In this document: piece by piece, positions 28,489-38,078 of the stretch
Numbering within the stretch: the stretch's first letter is position 1
Layout: every line of letters starts with the position of its first letter
Assembly (NCBI GenBank): GCA_028696815.1
Contig: JAQVGG010000011.1
Location: 1-41,590, forward strand
DNA: 41,590 nt
Reading direction: 5' to 3'
Source: Candidatus Altimarinota bacterium
Lineage (GTDB): Bacteria; Patescibacteriota; Gracilibacteria; BD1-5; UBA6164
Translations under genes and position numbers: made by a program
Notes under the pieces: model-generated
Seen by the model: the letters and a program-made list of their open reading frames with translations, nothing else
The model's database searches: none
What the model was told of the DNA's origin: nothing

Positions 28489-31400
28489 TTAGTAAGTGAA
28501 AGTAGATTCAGCAGTTGGTAATCCAACATTAGAGTAAGAAGAAACAGAAGAAATAGTTACATTTCATCCAGTATTCATCATATCAACATAACTTACATCT
28601 TGTACAGTCATGATTCTTTTAGCATTAGCAGCGTTACCACTTAACATACCACCACTAAGTTTTAAGATAAATGTTTTAGTTGTACCAGCTGAGATTTCAG
28701 TGTCTAACCCTGTAAGAGTTAATTCATTTGAACCAGCAGCTATAATACCTGTAGCTATACTATTACCAGAAATTTCTTGATCTTTATACAGGATAAATGC
28801 ACCTGTAGAAGAAGAAGGATTTTGTAGGTCAATAGTAGCTCCAGAAAGAGTAATTCTATTGTTAGCATCAGCTGTTACAGTAAATGTATGAGTAGTTAAT
28901 GTAGCAGCAGCTGAAACAGCTAGAGTTGGTTTAGATCTAACAAGTAGGTGAGATTTAGCAATAGCTGTTTCTTCACCACTTACTGAAGTAACAGTATCAC
29001 CTGTAGCTTCAGAAACTAATCTAACACCATCAGTAGTACCAGAAACAGTAGAGATTCCAGCAAGAGTACCAACAGCTAATCTAATAGTTTTATTAGTTTG
29101 AGCAGCAGCAGTTACATCGTTAAATGCAGCTCTAACAACAACTACTGAATTAGAAGTATTTTTAGGTATTACAAAAGAAGATGTAGAACCTAGAGCAAAT
29201 TGAACAGTACCAGTTCCTAAAACAGAACCTCCTGCTAATTTGTTACCAGCTGTATCATATAAGCTTATAGTTTTTAAGCTAGATGATAGATCAGCAGATC
29301 CAGTGTTGTATAAGTATAGGTCAGTTAATTTTAAAGCATCATTTTGAGCTCCAAGAGTATATCTAGCTAATTCAACTTCTGAAGTAGAAGGAGTTAGGAT
29401 AGATGCATTTGGAGTAGATGAGTTTAAAGCAACTGTAGCAGTACCAGCACCTTTAAATGTATATAATACACCATTAGATGGTTCAGTTACAGCATCACCA
29501 GTACCACTAGTAACTAAAGTTATACTGTTAGAATCTCTAGCTTCAACATTAGTTAATTCTAATTGGAATTCTTCATTTACATTTATAGCAGTAGAGAAAT
29601 CAGCAACAACAGAAACTTGTACAGCATCATTTTTAGGTATTACTATATTTATATCATTGAAATCAGCATTTCAAGATGACATATTTTTAGTAGAAACAAC
29701 AGAACCATTAACAAGTAATTTAACATTAGTTACATTAGCAGCAGTTACACCTGAACCAGAAACAGAAGCAGGAGCAAATGTTAATTTAGTAACAGTTACT
29801 GGAGAAACATCATTAGCTCTCATAGAGAAACTCATTAATGTTTGGTTACTTGAACCAACAGTAACATCTTGGTTAGATATACCATCATTTCTAGTCATAA
29901 CTAGAGTAGCTGAACCAATAGTAGTAGTAACAGCAGAAGCTGAACCAACTTTTTGATTAGTATCAACAGAGTTACCATTAGCAGCGTATTCAACTATAGC
30001 AAAATCTCCCATATCTATACTATTAAGTGCAAAACTTGAAAGATTAGGTGCATTAGTTTTAACATTAGCTAAGATTTTTAAAGTAGTATCTCAGTTAATA
30101 GTAGCAGTACCTTCTAAATCAAAAGTAGTACCAGTAGCACTAGATGGAGTATAAGTAGAAACAACACTATTTCCTATCATCAATTTTATTGAAGAGAAAT
30201 AATTGAATAAGTTCATACTAGTATGAGTAACAGTTAAATCTTCCACAGTTATAGGTTGATTTACTTTTAATACAGCATCTAATAATACTACATCGTTTGT
30301 TCCAGGAGCAACAGTTTGAGAACTAGAAGTTGTAGCTTTAGATAAGATAATATCACCACCAGTAACTTTATATGATATAGCAGTACCTGATTTAGTAATA
30401 GAAGCTCTAAAACCAGTAGCAGTTTCATCAACGATTAAATCGTCAGTATATCTTAGAGTAAATTTATAAGTATCACCGTCTGTTGAATCAACAGAATCTA
30501 CATCAGCTCTAACATAGAAAGTTTCAGTTCTACCAAAATCTACTAAACTATTAACAGTAAAAGTAACGTTTTTTCCATCAAATGAATAATCACTAGATAT
30601 TTTTACATTATTACTATAAATAGCTAAGTTAGATAAATTAGTATCCATATCACCATCACCGTCATTTCTTAAAGTGATAGATTTAAAAGTAACTGATTTA
30701 TCATTTCAAGCATTATTTGTTAATTTAAATTGTGCTAATTCTACATTTGTATCACCTGCTCTATAAGTAGAAGGTGAACCAGAAGTAGCATACGCAACAG
30801 GAACAACAGTATAGTTAGCAGTAGTCATTGTAGAAGTAGAAACTGGGAAGTTTCCAGCTATAGAAGCGCTAGCAGTTATATCTGAAGCAGATACTATAGA
30901 GAAACTATGTTGAGATCCAGTATCACCATCTAAAGTAGCAACTAAGTCTAATGTTTCAGTTTCACCAGCTCTAATAACGAAAGCAGGAGAAAAAGTTATA
31001 TAAACTGATTCATCAGAACCAACAGTTTGTCTACCAGAAACTCTAACACCATCTTTTTCCATCCATACTCTATCAAAATCAGCTCTATCACCTAGACCTG
31101 TTCTAACAACTCTTATAGATTCAAGAGTAGTATCTTGGTTACCAGCAGTAAAATCAAAACTACCAAAAGTAACTGTACCAGAATTTGGTATAGATTTAGC
31201 AGATGAAGTAGTTGGAGATAATTCTACAGACATACTAGATCCAGTAGGAACAACTACAGTAGTTCCACCGTTAGTATCAGTAGTATCATCATCCATATCA
31301 TCAAGACCATCTAATAGTCCAGATAATAGGTCATCATCTTCTCCTGCCATAACAGCAGCATCCATAGAAGCAGTAGCAGCTTCAAATACCCATCCTCTAG

Positions 31401-31926
31401 TAGCAGGAGTATTATAATCAGTGAAAGCAGAAACTATTCCGTTTTCAGAAGCGAAAGCTACTAATTGTTCTTGCCAAGAAGTAGATAAAGTAGAATCATA
31501 GTTATAATCAGCACCAAAAGCAGCTTTTACAACCATACCTAGAGCTTCAGCTTTAGTTATGTTAGCTTCTGGATTAAATTTAGCGTTAGCAGCTATCATA
31601 TTGTTAACTCTAAGAGTTTCAACAACGTAACAAGCCCAAGTATTTGGAGTTGTAGCAGAAACGTCTGTAAATAAGTTATCACAAGTTGTTTTTTTAGTTA
31701 AACCTGCAACACCCATAGTAACAGCAGCGATTTCTTGTCTTAGAACGTTTTGATCTAAGTTGTAACCAGCTGGATTAGCTGAGTTATCATTAATTATCCC
31801 TTGAGAAGCTAATGTATTAGCAGCTTCAAGAGCAGCAGTACTATATGCACCAACTGATGGAGCAGTAGAAACTACAACCATAGTAGATAGAGCTATAGTA
31901 GCTATAATCTTTTTAAATAAGTTCAT
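28489..31926 (-). CDS. SLH-domain S-layer-like surface protein (1145 aa)
   Basis: The 1145-residue protein has a signal peptide (MNLFKKIIATIALSTMVVVS, cleaved after VGA). S-layer homology-like repeats occupy residues 30-195, recognisable by FTDVSATTPNTWACYVVETL, FNPEANITKAEALGMVVKAA and WQEQLVAFASENGI. An Asp-rich linker (DLLSGLLDGLDDMDDD, about 197-215) leads to about 900 residues of Thr/Ser/Val-rich predicted beta domains. Those domains carry repeated motifs such as DKSVTFKSITLRNDGDGDMD and VVPTGSSMSVELSPTT. It is likely the S-layer or a main surface protein. It uses GGN for most glycines and TGA only a handful of times, unlike its neighbours, which fits high expression. The glycosyltransferase gene ends 33 bases upstream. 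The beta domains could bind calcium or carbohydrate, but this is not shown. Confidence 0.85.
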
Positions 31927-31959
31927 GTGTAATCTTATTTAGTAAATAAAATTTTATAC

Positions 31960-33039
31960 CTAGGAAAAAACTTTAGATAGTTGTTCTTCAAATACACCTG
32001 ATCAGAAATTGGAAACAGCTATATGGTAAGAATTTTTTGAAAACTCTTTTCTGAGATCCTCATCTTTTAATAGAGTTTCTAGTTTTGAGATAAAATCTTT
32101 ATCAGATTTTACCAAAAAACCATTTTTTCAATTTTTGACCAGTTCAGAAACTCATCAAAAATCAAATCAAACTATAGGTAGTCCTGCAAGCATAGCTTCC
32201 AAAACCACCATACCAAAAGAGTCAACCAGAGAAGGAAATAAAAATATATCAGCATCTCTTAAGTTTTTGATAATTTTTTTATCATCTAGACTTCAAAGAA
32301 ACATTATATTTTTGTTGTTAGAGTATTTAGTTTTGAATACATCTAACTGTTTTCCTTCTCAACCTATAATCAAATTAAAATCATATTTTTTTGAAAGCTT
32401 AGAAAAAGCTTCAAAAACAATTTTTATGTTTTTTCACTCAACCCATCTAGAGTAAGTAAAAATATTTATTTTTGTTTTTTTAGTATCTTTTGACGGAGTC
32501 AAGTTATAAAACTCATCTCTACATCTTGGATACAATAATTTAATTTGATTATTTTCTCAGAAGATATCTTCTAAAGAACTCTTTATATATAAGCTATTTG
32601 CAATTAATACATCTATGTATTTTACAGAAAACTTTTCTAAGAGCCTTTTAACCTTAAGTAAGAAAGATGAATGTTTTTTAGTATGATACCATGGATAATG
32701 ATGATTCCACCAAAATAACTTAGCCTTACTTCTAAAAAGTAATTTTGATAAAACTCCTACAAAATGCATAGGAGAGTTTCATGCAAATATTATTTCATAG
32801 TTTCTAATCTTATAAGCTATAATTAAATAACTTATAAATTTAGGTCTAAAGCTAATTTCTTCTATAGGAAAATTAATTTTTCCTATAAAGTTATCTTTGT
32901 TGAGTTTAGTAGTATATAAAGCTACATTATTTCATTTATTTTGAAGAATATATGAAAGGTAAATCATCATATTAACAGCTCATCACACCTCAAAAACTCG
33001 AGGATGCAATACAGCTATACGTTTATTTTTTGGTATCAT
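31960..33039 (-). CDS. Family 4 glycosyltransferase
   Basis: This 359-residue protein has the GT-B/GT4 layout. The N-terminal half starts IAVLHPRVFEVGGAVNMM (Gly-rich acceptor-side loop) and includes WWNHHYPWYH. The C-terminal donor-binding half contains FTYSRWVEGKNIKIVFEAF and the signature FLFPSLVDSFGMVVLEAMLA followed by GLPIVGFDFGGVSELV, with the EX7E-type glutamates of GT4 enzymes. It transfers a sugar from a nucleotide-sugar donor to a cell-envelope acceptor. It lies 33 bases upstream of the S-layer-like gene on the same strand, so S-layer glycosylation is a reasonable guess. Stop TAG. Confidence 0.9.
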
Positions 33040-33052
33040 AAATAAAAACATA

Positions 33053-33225
33053 CAAAAAAGGTTAAAGCCTTAACCCATTGTTGTGTCCACAACCCTGGGA
33101 AACAAACAAGCAACAGATTGCTTATCTATTTTCCAGAGTTGTTAATAAGACATAACAAACAAAGATAAGGTTTGTAAATATTTTTTAGTTAATCAGTCTA
33201 TGTTAAAGAACTGTAAAAATTAACG
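33053..33225 (-). ncRNA. Candidate small RNA of unknown family (about 170 nt)
   Basis: A stand-alone transcription unit is visible on the minus strand: promoter at 33232-33260, predicted start near 33225, and an intrinsic terminator GGTTAA-GGCT-TTAACC plus six T at 33053-33072. Between them lie a stem closing GTTAAT with ATTAAC, a small ACAAA/TTTGT hairpin, and a long rod. In the rod TTGTTATGTC pairs with GACACAACAA (one G-U), ACAACTCTGG pairs with the CCAGGGTTGT side (one mismatch), and an AAGCAA/TTGCTT tip closes it. No open frame is apparent. Size and rod shape recall 6S RNA, but the outer hairpins do not fit and no SRP, tmRNA or RNase P motif is seen. The other 5' candidate is the glycosyltransferase leader. 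Confidence 0.6.
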
Positions 33226-33231
33226 TGCTAT

Positions 33232-33260
33232 ATAATATTTGTTTTTATAAATAAAGTCAA
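33232..33260 (-). promoter_or_regulatory. Promoter of the candidate small RNA
   Basis: Minus-strand TTGACT (33255-33260) and TATTAT (33232-33237) are exactly 17 bases apart, one of the best promoters in the window. Confidence 0.7.
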
Positions 33261-33326
33261 ATGTGCAAAGTCATATTTCACACACTCTTCACATAAGCTT
33301 TTTAAAGAGAGAAACCGTGTAATTAC

Positions 33327-33354
33327 ATTATCTGAAATTTAAAGAAAAAGTCAA
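33327..33354 (-). promoter_or_regulatory. Second minus-strand promoter upstream of the small RNA
   Basis: TTGACT (33349-33354) and GATAAT (33327-33332) are 16 bases apart and point the same way as the small RNA promoter. The 33261-33402 stretch holds no gene that I can support; a longer transcript through the small RNA is possible. Confidence 0.35.
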
Positions 33355-33402
33355 TAGATTATTTAATAGGTATAAATAGCTAAAAATAAGTAAAATACAA
33401 CA

Positions 33403-33430
33403 AAAAGAGGTAATTAATCACCTCTTTTTT
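33403..33430. terminator. Terminator of the pilus operon
   Basis: AAAAAGAGGT-AATTAATC-ACCTCTTTTTT forms a hairpin 23 bases beyond the pilC stop and separates the pilus operon from the small RNA promoters. Confidence 0.9.
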
Positions 33431-33452
33431 TATTTTCTCTTTCTTTTTTCTT

Positions 33453-34562
33453 TTAGCTATTACTTACAGTATCTGCTAAATTCATAATTGGTTGCATAAT
33501 AGCCATTGCTATAAATCATACTACAACTGCTAAAAATACAATTATAAATGGTTCAAGTAATTTGTTTAGATTTGTAATTGTATTGTCAACCTGCTCATCA
33601 TAAAAATCTGCAACCTTTACTATAACTTGATCAAGTTTAGCTGTTTCTTCTCATACCTGTATCATCTGTGTAACCATTTCTGGGAAGAACTCATCTGAAT
33701 CTATTGATTCCCATATTTTGATACCTCCTTTGACATCTTCACTAAGAAGCAAAAGTCTTTGTCTATATGCTTCGTTTCATACCGCATCAGAAGTTATTCT
33801 CAATGACTCAACTATAGACACTCAAGATCATATTAATCATGCAAATATTCTAGAGAATTTTGATAAAATTATTTTTCTTACAACTTCTCAAAATACAGGT
33901 ACCTTTAATATAATACTATCAAATAAATATCTTCAAGAAGCTGTTTTTTTCCACAATGAAATTCAAACTATAATTCCAAATACTAATATAATTATCAAAT
34001 ACCAATAGTGGGTAAAAAAGTTTGATAAAGCTATTAAGGTTTGAGTTGAAGCTGGAAGTGAAGCTTTATCTTCAAATATATCAAGAAGTTTAGGAACAAC
34101 CATTGTCATCATAACAAATACAACTCAAAAAACTACTACTAGTATAAATAATGGATATATCATGGCAGATTTTAGTTTACCTGATATAGAAGCTACTTTT
34201 TCTACTTGATTTGCTAAATCTAACAATACTGTATTTAACTTTCAAGTTTTTTCTCAAGACCTAACTATTCAAACCTCTGCATTTGAAAAAGATGAAGGAT
34301 AAAGCCCTAGACATTCTGATAAACTTTTTCATGATTTAAGTTCTTCACAAAATCTTCACAATATCTTTTTAAAAACAAGATTTTTCTCTTGTTTTTCCAG
34401 TACCATCATTGATCTTAATAAGCTCATTCATGCATTTACCATTGTAGACAAAAGTCTATAAAATATAACTTTTTCTTTTGTCTTTATAGTTTGCATAGAA
34501 ATAAGCATTTCATTAAGCTTTTCCATAGCACTCTTTTCTTGAATTTTTTTTACATCTATCAT
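33453..34562 (-). CDS. pilC: Type IV pilus inner-membrane protein PilC/GspF
   Basis: This 369-residue protein has the two repeated GspF domains. The first includes FYRLLSTMVNAGMSLLRSMM and the signature IVRSGEKTGKLNTVLLDLAN followed by a membrane segment. The second includes FSRIFAGLIGSGVSIVESLRI, then MVTQMIQVGEETAKLDQVIV. It ends in a membrane helix LEPFIIVFLAVVVGFIAMAI. Three membrane segments are visible. PilC forms the platform that PilB works on to assemble pilin. It lies 23 bases after pilB. The gene uses TGA for many invariant glycines, such as that in RSGEKTG. No retraction ATPase (pilT) or pilin is in the window. Confidence 0.93.
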
Positions 34563-34585
34563 AATAGATTTATTATTTATAAATA

Positions 34586-35851
34586 TTATTTATTACTACT
34601 TTTAGCTACTCTATACACTTCTTCTAAAGAAGTTTCTCCATTTAAAGCTTTCATTATTCAATCTTGTTCAAGAGAAATCATACCATCTTTTATAGCTTGG
34701 TTATTTATATTAAATGCTGATGATCAAGATAGTATCATCTCTTTAACTCAAGGAGAAATCTCTAAAACTTCATATAATCAAACTCTTCATTTATATCATA
34801 GTCAATCACACTTGTCACATCAAACAGCCTTATAAAACACTGGTTTTTTTAGTTTATCTCATACCCTTCTTTCAAGTTCTTGTTTAGGTGTAATTGAAAT
34901 TGCATGTTTTATGTTTTTTAATACTTCTTCTCATAATTCACTAAAACTAACTTCTTTTTTACAATGTGGACAAAGTCTTTTTACAAGTCTTTGAGCAATA
35001 ATTATGTTAAATGAAGCTGGTAATAAAAATGGTTTTACTCACATATTTAATACTCTTGTAATTGTTTCAGCTGCGCTATTTGTATGGATTGTAGACAATA
35101 CAAGATGTCATGTCAAAGATGCTTCAATAGCTATATCAACTGTTTCTTTATCTCTCATCTCTCAAACCATTATGATATCAGGATCTTGTCTAAGAGCAGT
35201 CCTTAAACCATTTGCAAAACTATACCCTATATCAGGTTTAACCTGTGATTGATTTATACCATCAATTTGATTTTCAACAGGATCTTCTAGTGTCATTATA
35301 TTTACATTTACTCTATTTAACATAACTAAAGCAGAATATAGAGTTGTAGATTTTCATGATCAAGTTGGACCAGAAGTAAGTATAATACCATTTGGTAAAC
35401 TAAGAGCTTTTTTTATTAAATCTCCATTTTTTCCTTCTATTCATAAGTCTTCAAAATCAGGGATTTCTTTTGATTTATCAACTATTCTCATTACTACTTT
35501 TTCTCAGTGAACTGTAGGTAAAGTTGAAACTCTTAGGTCTAATGATTTACCCTCAATAGTTTTACTAATTCTACCATCTTGTGGTTTACGAGATTCATCA
35601 ATCTTTAAATCAGACAATATCTTAAATCTTGCAACTATTCATTGATGTAAAAAGTTTTGATATTCAAGTATTTCTCTTAACTCTCAATCAGATCTATATC
35701 TAAGTCTTACATAGTTTAAAAGAGGTTCTATATGAATATCTGAAGCATCCAATAATACTGCTCCTAATATCATATAGTCGCATATTTTTTGAACATCGTC
35801 TCACTTATAAATTAAATCTTTTAATGTTTCAATTACTTCATTATATTTCAT
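34586..35851 (-). CDS. pilB: Type IV pilus assembly ATPase PilB/GspE
   Basis: This 421-residue ATPase has the PilB/GspE core without the longer N-terminal domain of many homologues. It shows [20 protein letters not shown] and the Walker A GPTGSGKST at residues 161-169, in which both inner glycines are TGA. An Asp box ([11 protein letters not shown]), Walker B-like [15 protein letters not shown] and the His box [16 protein letters not shown] follow. The zinc tetracysteine motif CPHCKK..(about 50 residues)..GCDKCDGLGYKGR is intact. It hydrolyses ATP to extend the pilus. It sits between the PilO-like gene (4 bases upstream) and pilC. Confidence 0.96.
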
Positions 35852-35855
35852 ATTT

Positions 35856-37085
35856 TTATTTTAAATTTAACTTATTTGAAATATCATTTAATTCCCTTTC
35901 TATCAATAAGAATATATCCTTATACTCAAGTACTTTTTTAAACTCTTTTTCTAAATTTTCTCATTTATTTACCTTTCAACTAATTGTAATTATGTCTTTT
36001 TTTATAGTTCCTAAATATGTATTTATTTTGTCTAAGTTATTTAAATAAAATCTATCATTTGTATTTAAAAGTTTTTCTATTTTTTGTTGAACAGAGCTCT
36101 CTAGTACATAATAATTATATTTTTCTTTAGATGTTTTTCAGATTACTTTTTCAACTTCTTCTTTTATCTTATACAACGGTACTCATACCACGTAAAAATT
36201 TAATTCGGCTTCTATTTCATATTTATCATTTGATTGAGTTCAATTTATTATTAAATCAAGTAAATCTTTTTTATCTATTAAATTAGAATCATCAATATAA
36301 TACTTCATTTTAACAGAAGTAATTTCTGTTATTTGATTATTATCTTTTATAATTATATCTCCATTTTCCTCTATAACTGATCACACCTGGTTAACATAAT
36401 TTAAAAATTTTAAGATGTTTGCCTTTGTTCATACCAAGTTTAATTTTAATGGTGTATAATAAACTCCTGAATCTTGTAAGTTTATATCTTTTTCACTTTT
36501 TAGGTTATTACTTACTAGTTTTATTTCAGATATTCAGATTGAACTACTAGTAACAAGATTAAATTTTCTAAGTAGGTTCTCAATATAGTTAATAAACTTA
36601 AAATCTGTAAGTCAGTCCTCAGTATAAAATTCTCCTTCAGAGACATACATAGGGAGTATAGATAAAATTTGTTTTTCTTTTGCTATATAATCTTCTTTTA
36701 TATTACTTTCTTCTATTTGAGTTTTTGTATTTTCTAAAAATTTTATATATGAAACATTTCATGTATTGATAAAACTTGAATCATAAAAATTTTTATCAAT
36801 TTTTTCAAGTAAACTAGCCGTGTATTCATCATTTAATTCTTTTAATAAATCTTCACTTTCAAAATTTTTTCTTTTTATCAAAACTGTAAAATCATCATAA
36901 CTTAATCCTTTTTTCTTTATACTATTATAACTATTCAAAACTTTATTGAAATCGGATTTTGTTTCTTGAACTTTTAATACTTCTTTATAAACATAAAGTG
37001 ATAAAAGTAATAATATAATAAAAACAATGATTGATAAAATAAAACTTAAAATAACCATGTTTTTCTCTCTTTTTTTATTTGCCAT
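35856..37085 (-). CDS. PilO-like pilus assembly protein
   Basis: This 409-residue protein has a short basic cytoplasmic start (MANKKREKNM), one membrane segment (about residues 10-33) and a coiled coil. A periplasmic-type domain follows, with the strand pattern TPLKLNLVGTKANILKFLNY as in PilO (a ferredoxin-like alignment-complex domain). The C-terminal 130 residues repeat the helix-strand style (YEIEAELNFYVVGVPLYK) and may be a second such domain. PilO links PilM/PilN to the outer parts of the pilus. It lies 4 bases before pilB in the operon. The family call rests on architecture and the short motif. Confidence 0.65.
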
Positions 37086-37095
37086 ATTAAATTAA

Positions 37096-37944
37096 TTATA
37101 ATGATAAACCAGCATCTTTGTAAGATAGCCTTATTTTAAAATCAGTTTTATAAATATATCATGTTTCTCACACCAACTTATCAGCAGTAAAAACCTTTTG
37201 TTTATTCAAAAGCTCAAACTTAGATTCTTCACTTTTTTCGATAAAATTTAAAAAACTACTTGCAACTGATATAGAAGTTCATCAAAGCTTATTAGCAGTT
37301 CATGTTTCTCAATTAAATCATGGAATAGATGAGTCCCAATATGAAGTAAAAGCTGAACAATCAGCACTTAGTGTATTTCATATAATTATTATATTATTAC
37401 AAACGATTTGTTTTTTATCTAAAGACAAAAAACTATTTTTTAACATATCAAATTGTGATAATATATCTACTGGGTTAACTTTTGTTTTTGTTTTATTAAT
37501 TACAAATGAAACTTTTTCTGAATTAATAAAGTTATTTATTGAATAAACATCTTTTAATACTGGTAAAAGATTAATAATTGTTGTTTCTTTTTCAATATCT
37601 AATTTCTCCTCATATTTTTTTAATAATGTATTTACTCAAGAACAATATGATTCTTCAAATTCTTGAGCATCTCATAATAAAATGCTACAAAATGGGCTAA
37701 GAAAAGCTTTTTCATAAAAGGTATTTCATTCGCTTTTTTGTATAAAAATATATGAAAAAAATACTATTAAAAGTATAAATAATGTAAAATTGATATATTT
37801 AAATATATTTCATACAAGTCCCATATAGTAAACTGAATCTTTATTTACTTCAGTTTCTATACTATCTATTTCTTCTTTTAAAGATCTATCATCTCTAAAA
37901 TCCTCAAAGATATTTGATGTGTCTATTTTTTGATTTTCAGACAT
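37096..37944 (-). CDS. Pilus-operon membrane protein of unknown family
   Basis: This 282-residue protein has a 45-residue acidic cytoplasmic part and one membrane segment (about 57-78). An extracytoplasmic region with several Cys (FCSIL, YCSGV, IVCNN, ADCSAF) follows, which could form disulfides. It ends in a beta-rich segment (KTDFKIRLSYKDAGLSL). It is the first gene of the four-gene operon with the PilO-like gene, pilB and pilC, and has a promoter just upstream. By position it may be a PilN-like or minor accessory subunit, but I see no motif to prove it. Confidence 0.7.
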
Positions 37945-37976
37945 ATATTATAATTGTTAAAAAATACTTCCATATT

Positions 37977-38005
37977 AGAATAACATAATTTAAACAATGA
38001 AACAA
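37977..38005 (-). promoter_or_regulatory. Promoter of the pilus operon
   Basis: Minus-strand TTGTTT (38000-38005) and TATTCT (37977-37982) are 17 bases apart, about 33 bases before the first gene. Confidence 0.5.
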
Positions 38006-38052
38006 AAAAAATAACTTTACATTTAGTAAAATTATTTTAAAAAATAAGAATA

Positions 38053-38064
38053 GGTACCGGTATC
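38053..38064. repeat. GGTACCGGTATC palindrome (degenerate copy)
   Basis: This is a one-base variant of the GGTACCGGTACC palindrome near the RAYT gene, located between the DinG-like gene and the pilus operon promoter, about 10 kb from the RAYT. Confidence 0.75.
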
Positions 38065-38078
38065 ATATTTTAGAGTCT

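Noticed and set aside
29657-29956. Plus-strand 99-codon frame
   Set aside because: It is antisense to the S-layer-like gene, whose low-complexity Thr/Val codons leave the other strand open.
33053-33225. Assignment of the small RNA as 6S, SRP or tmRNA
   Set aside because: No SRP GGAA-loop motif, no tmRNA tag frame or tRNA-like ends, and the flanking hairpins do not match a simple 6S rod; left unnamed.
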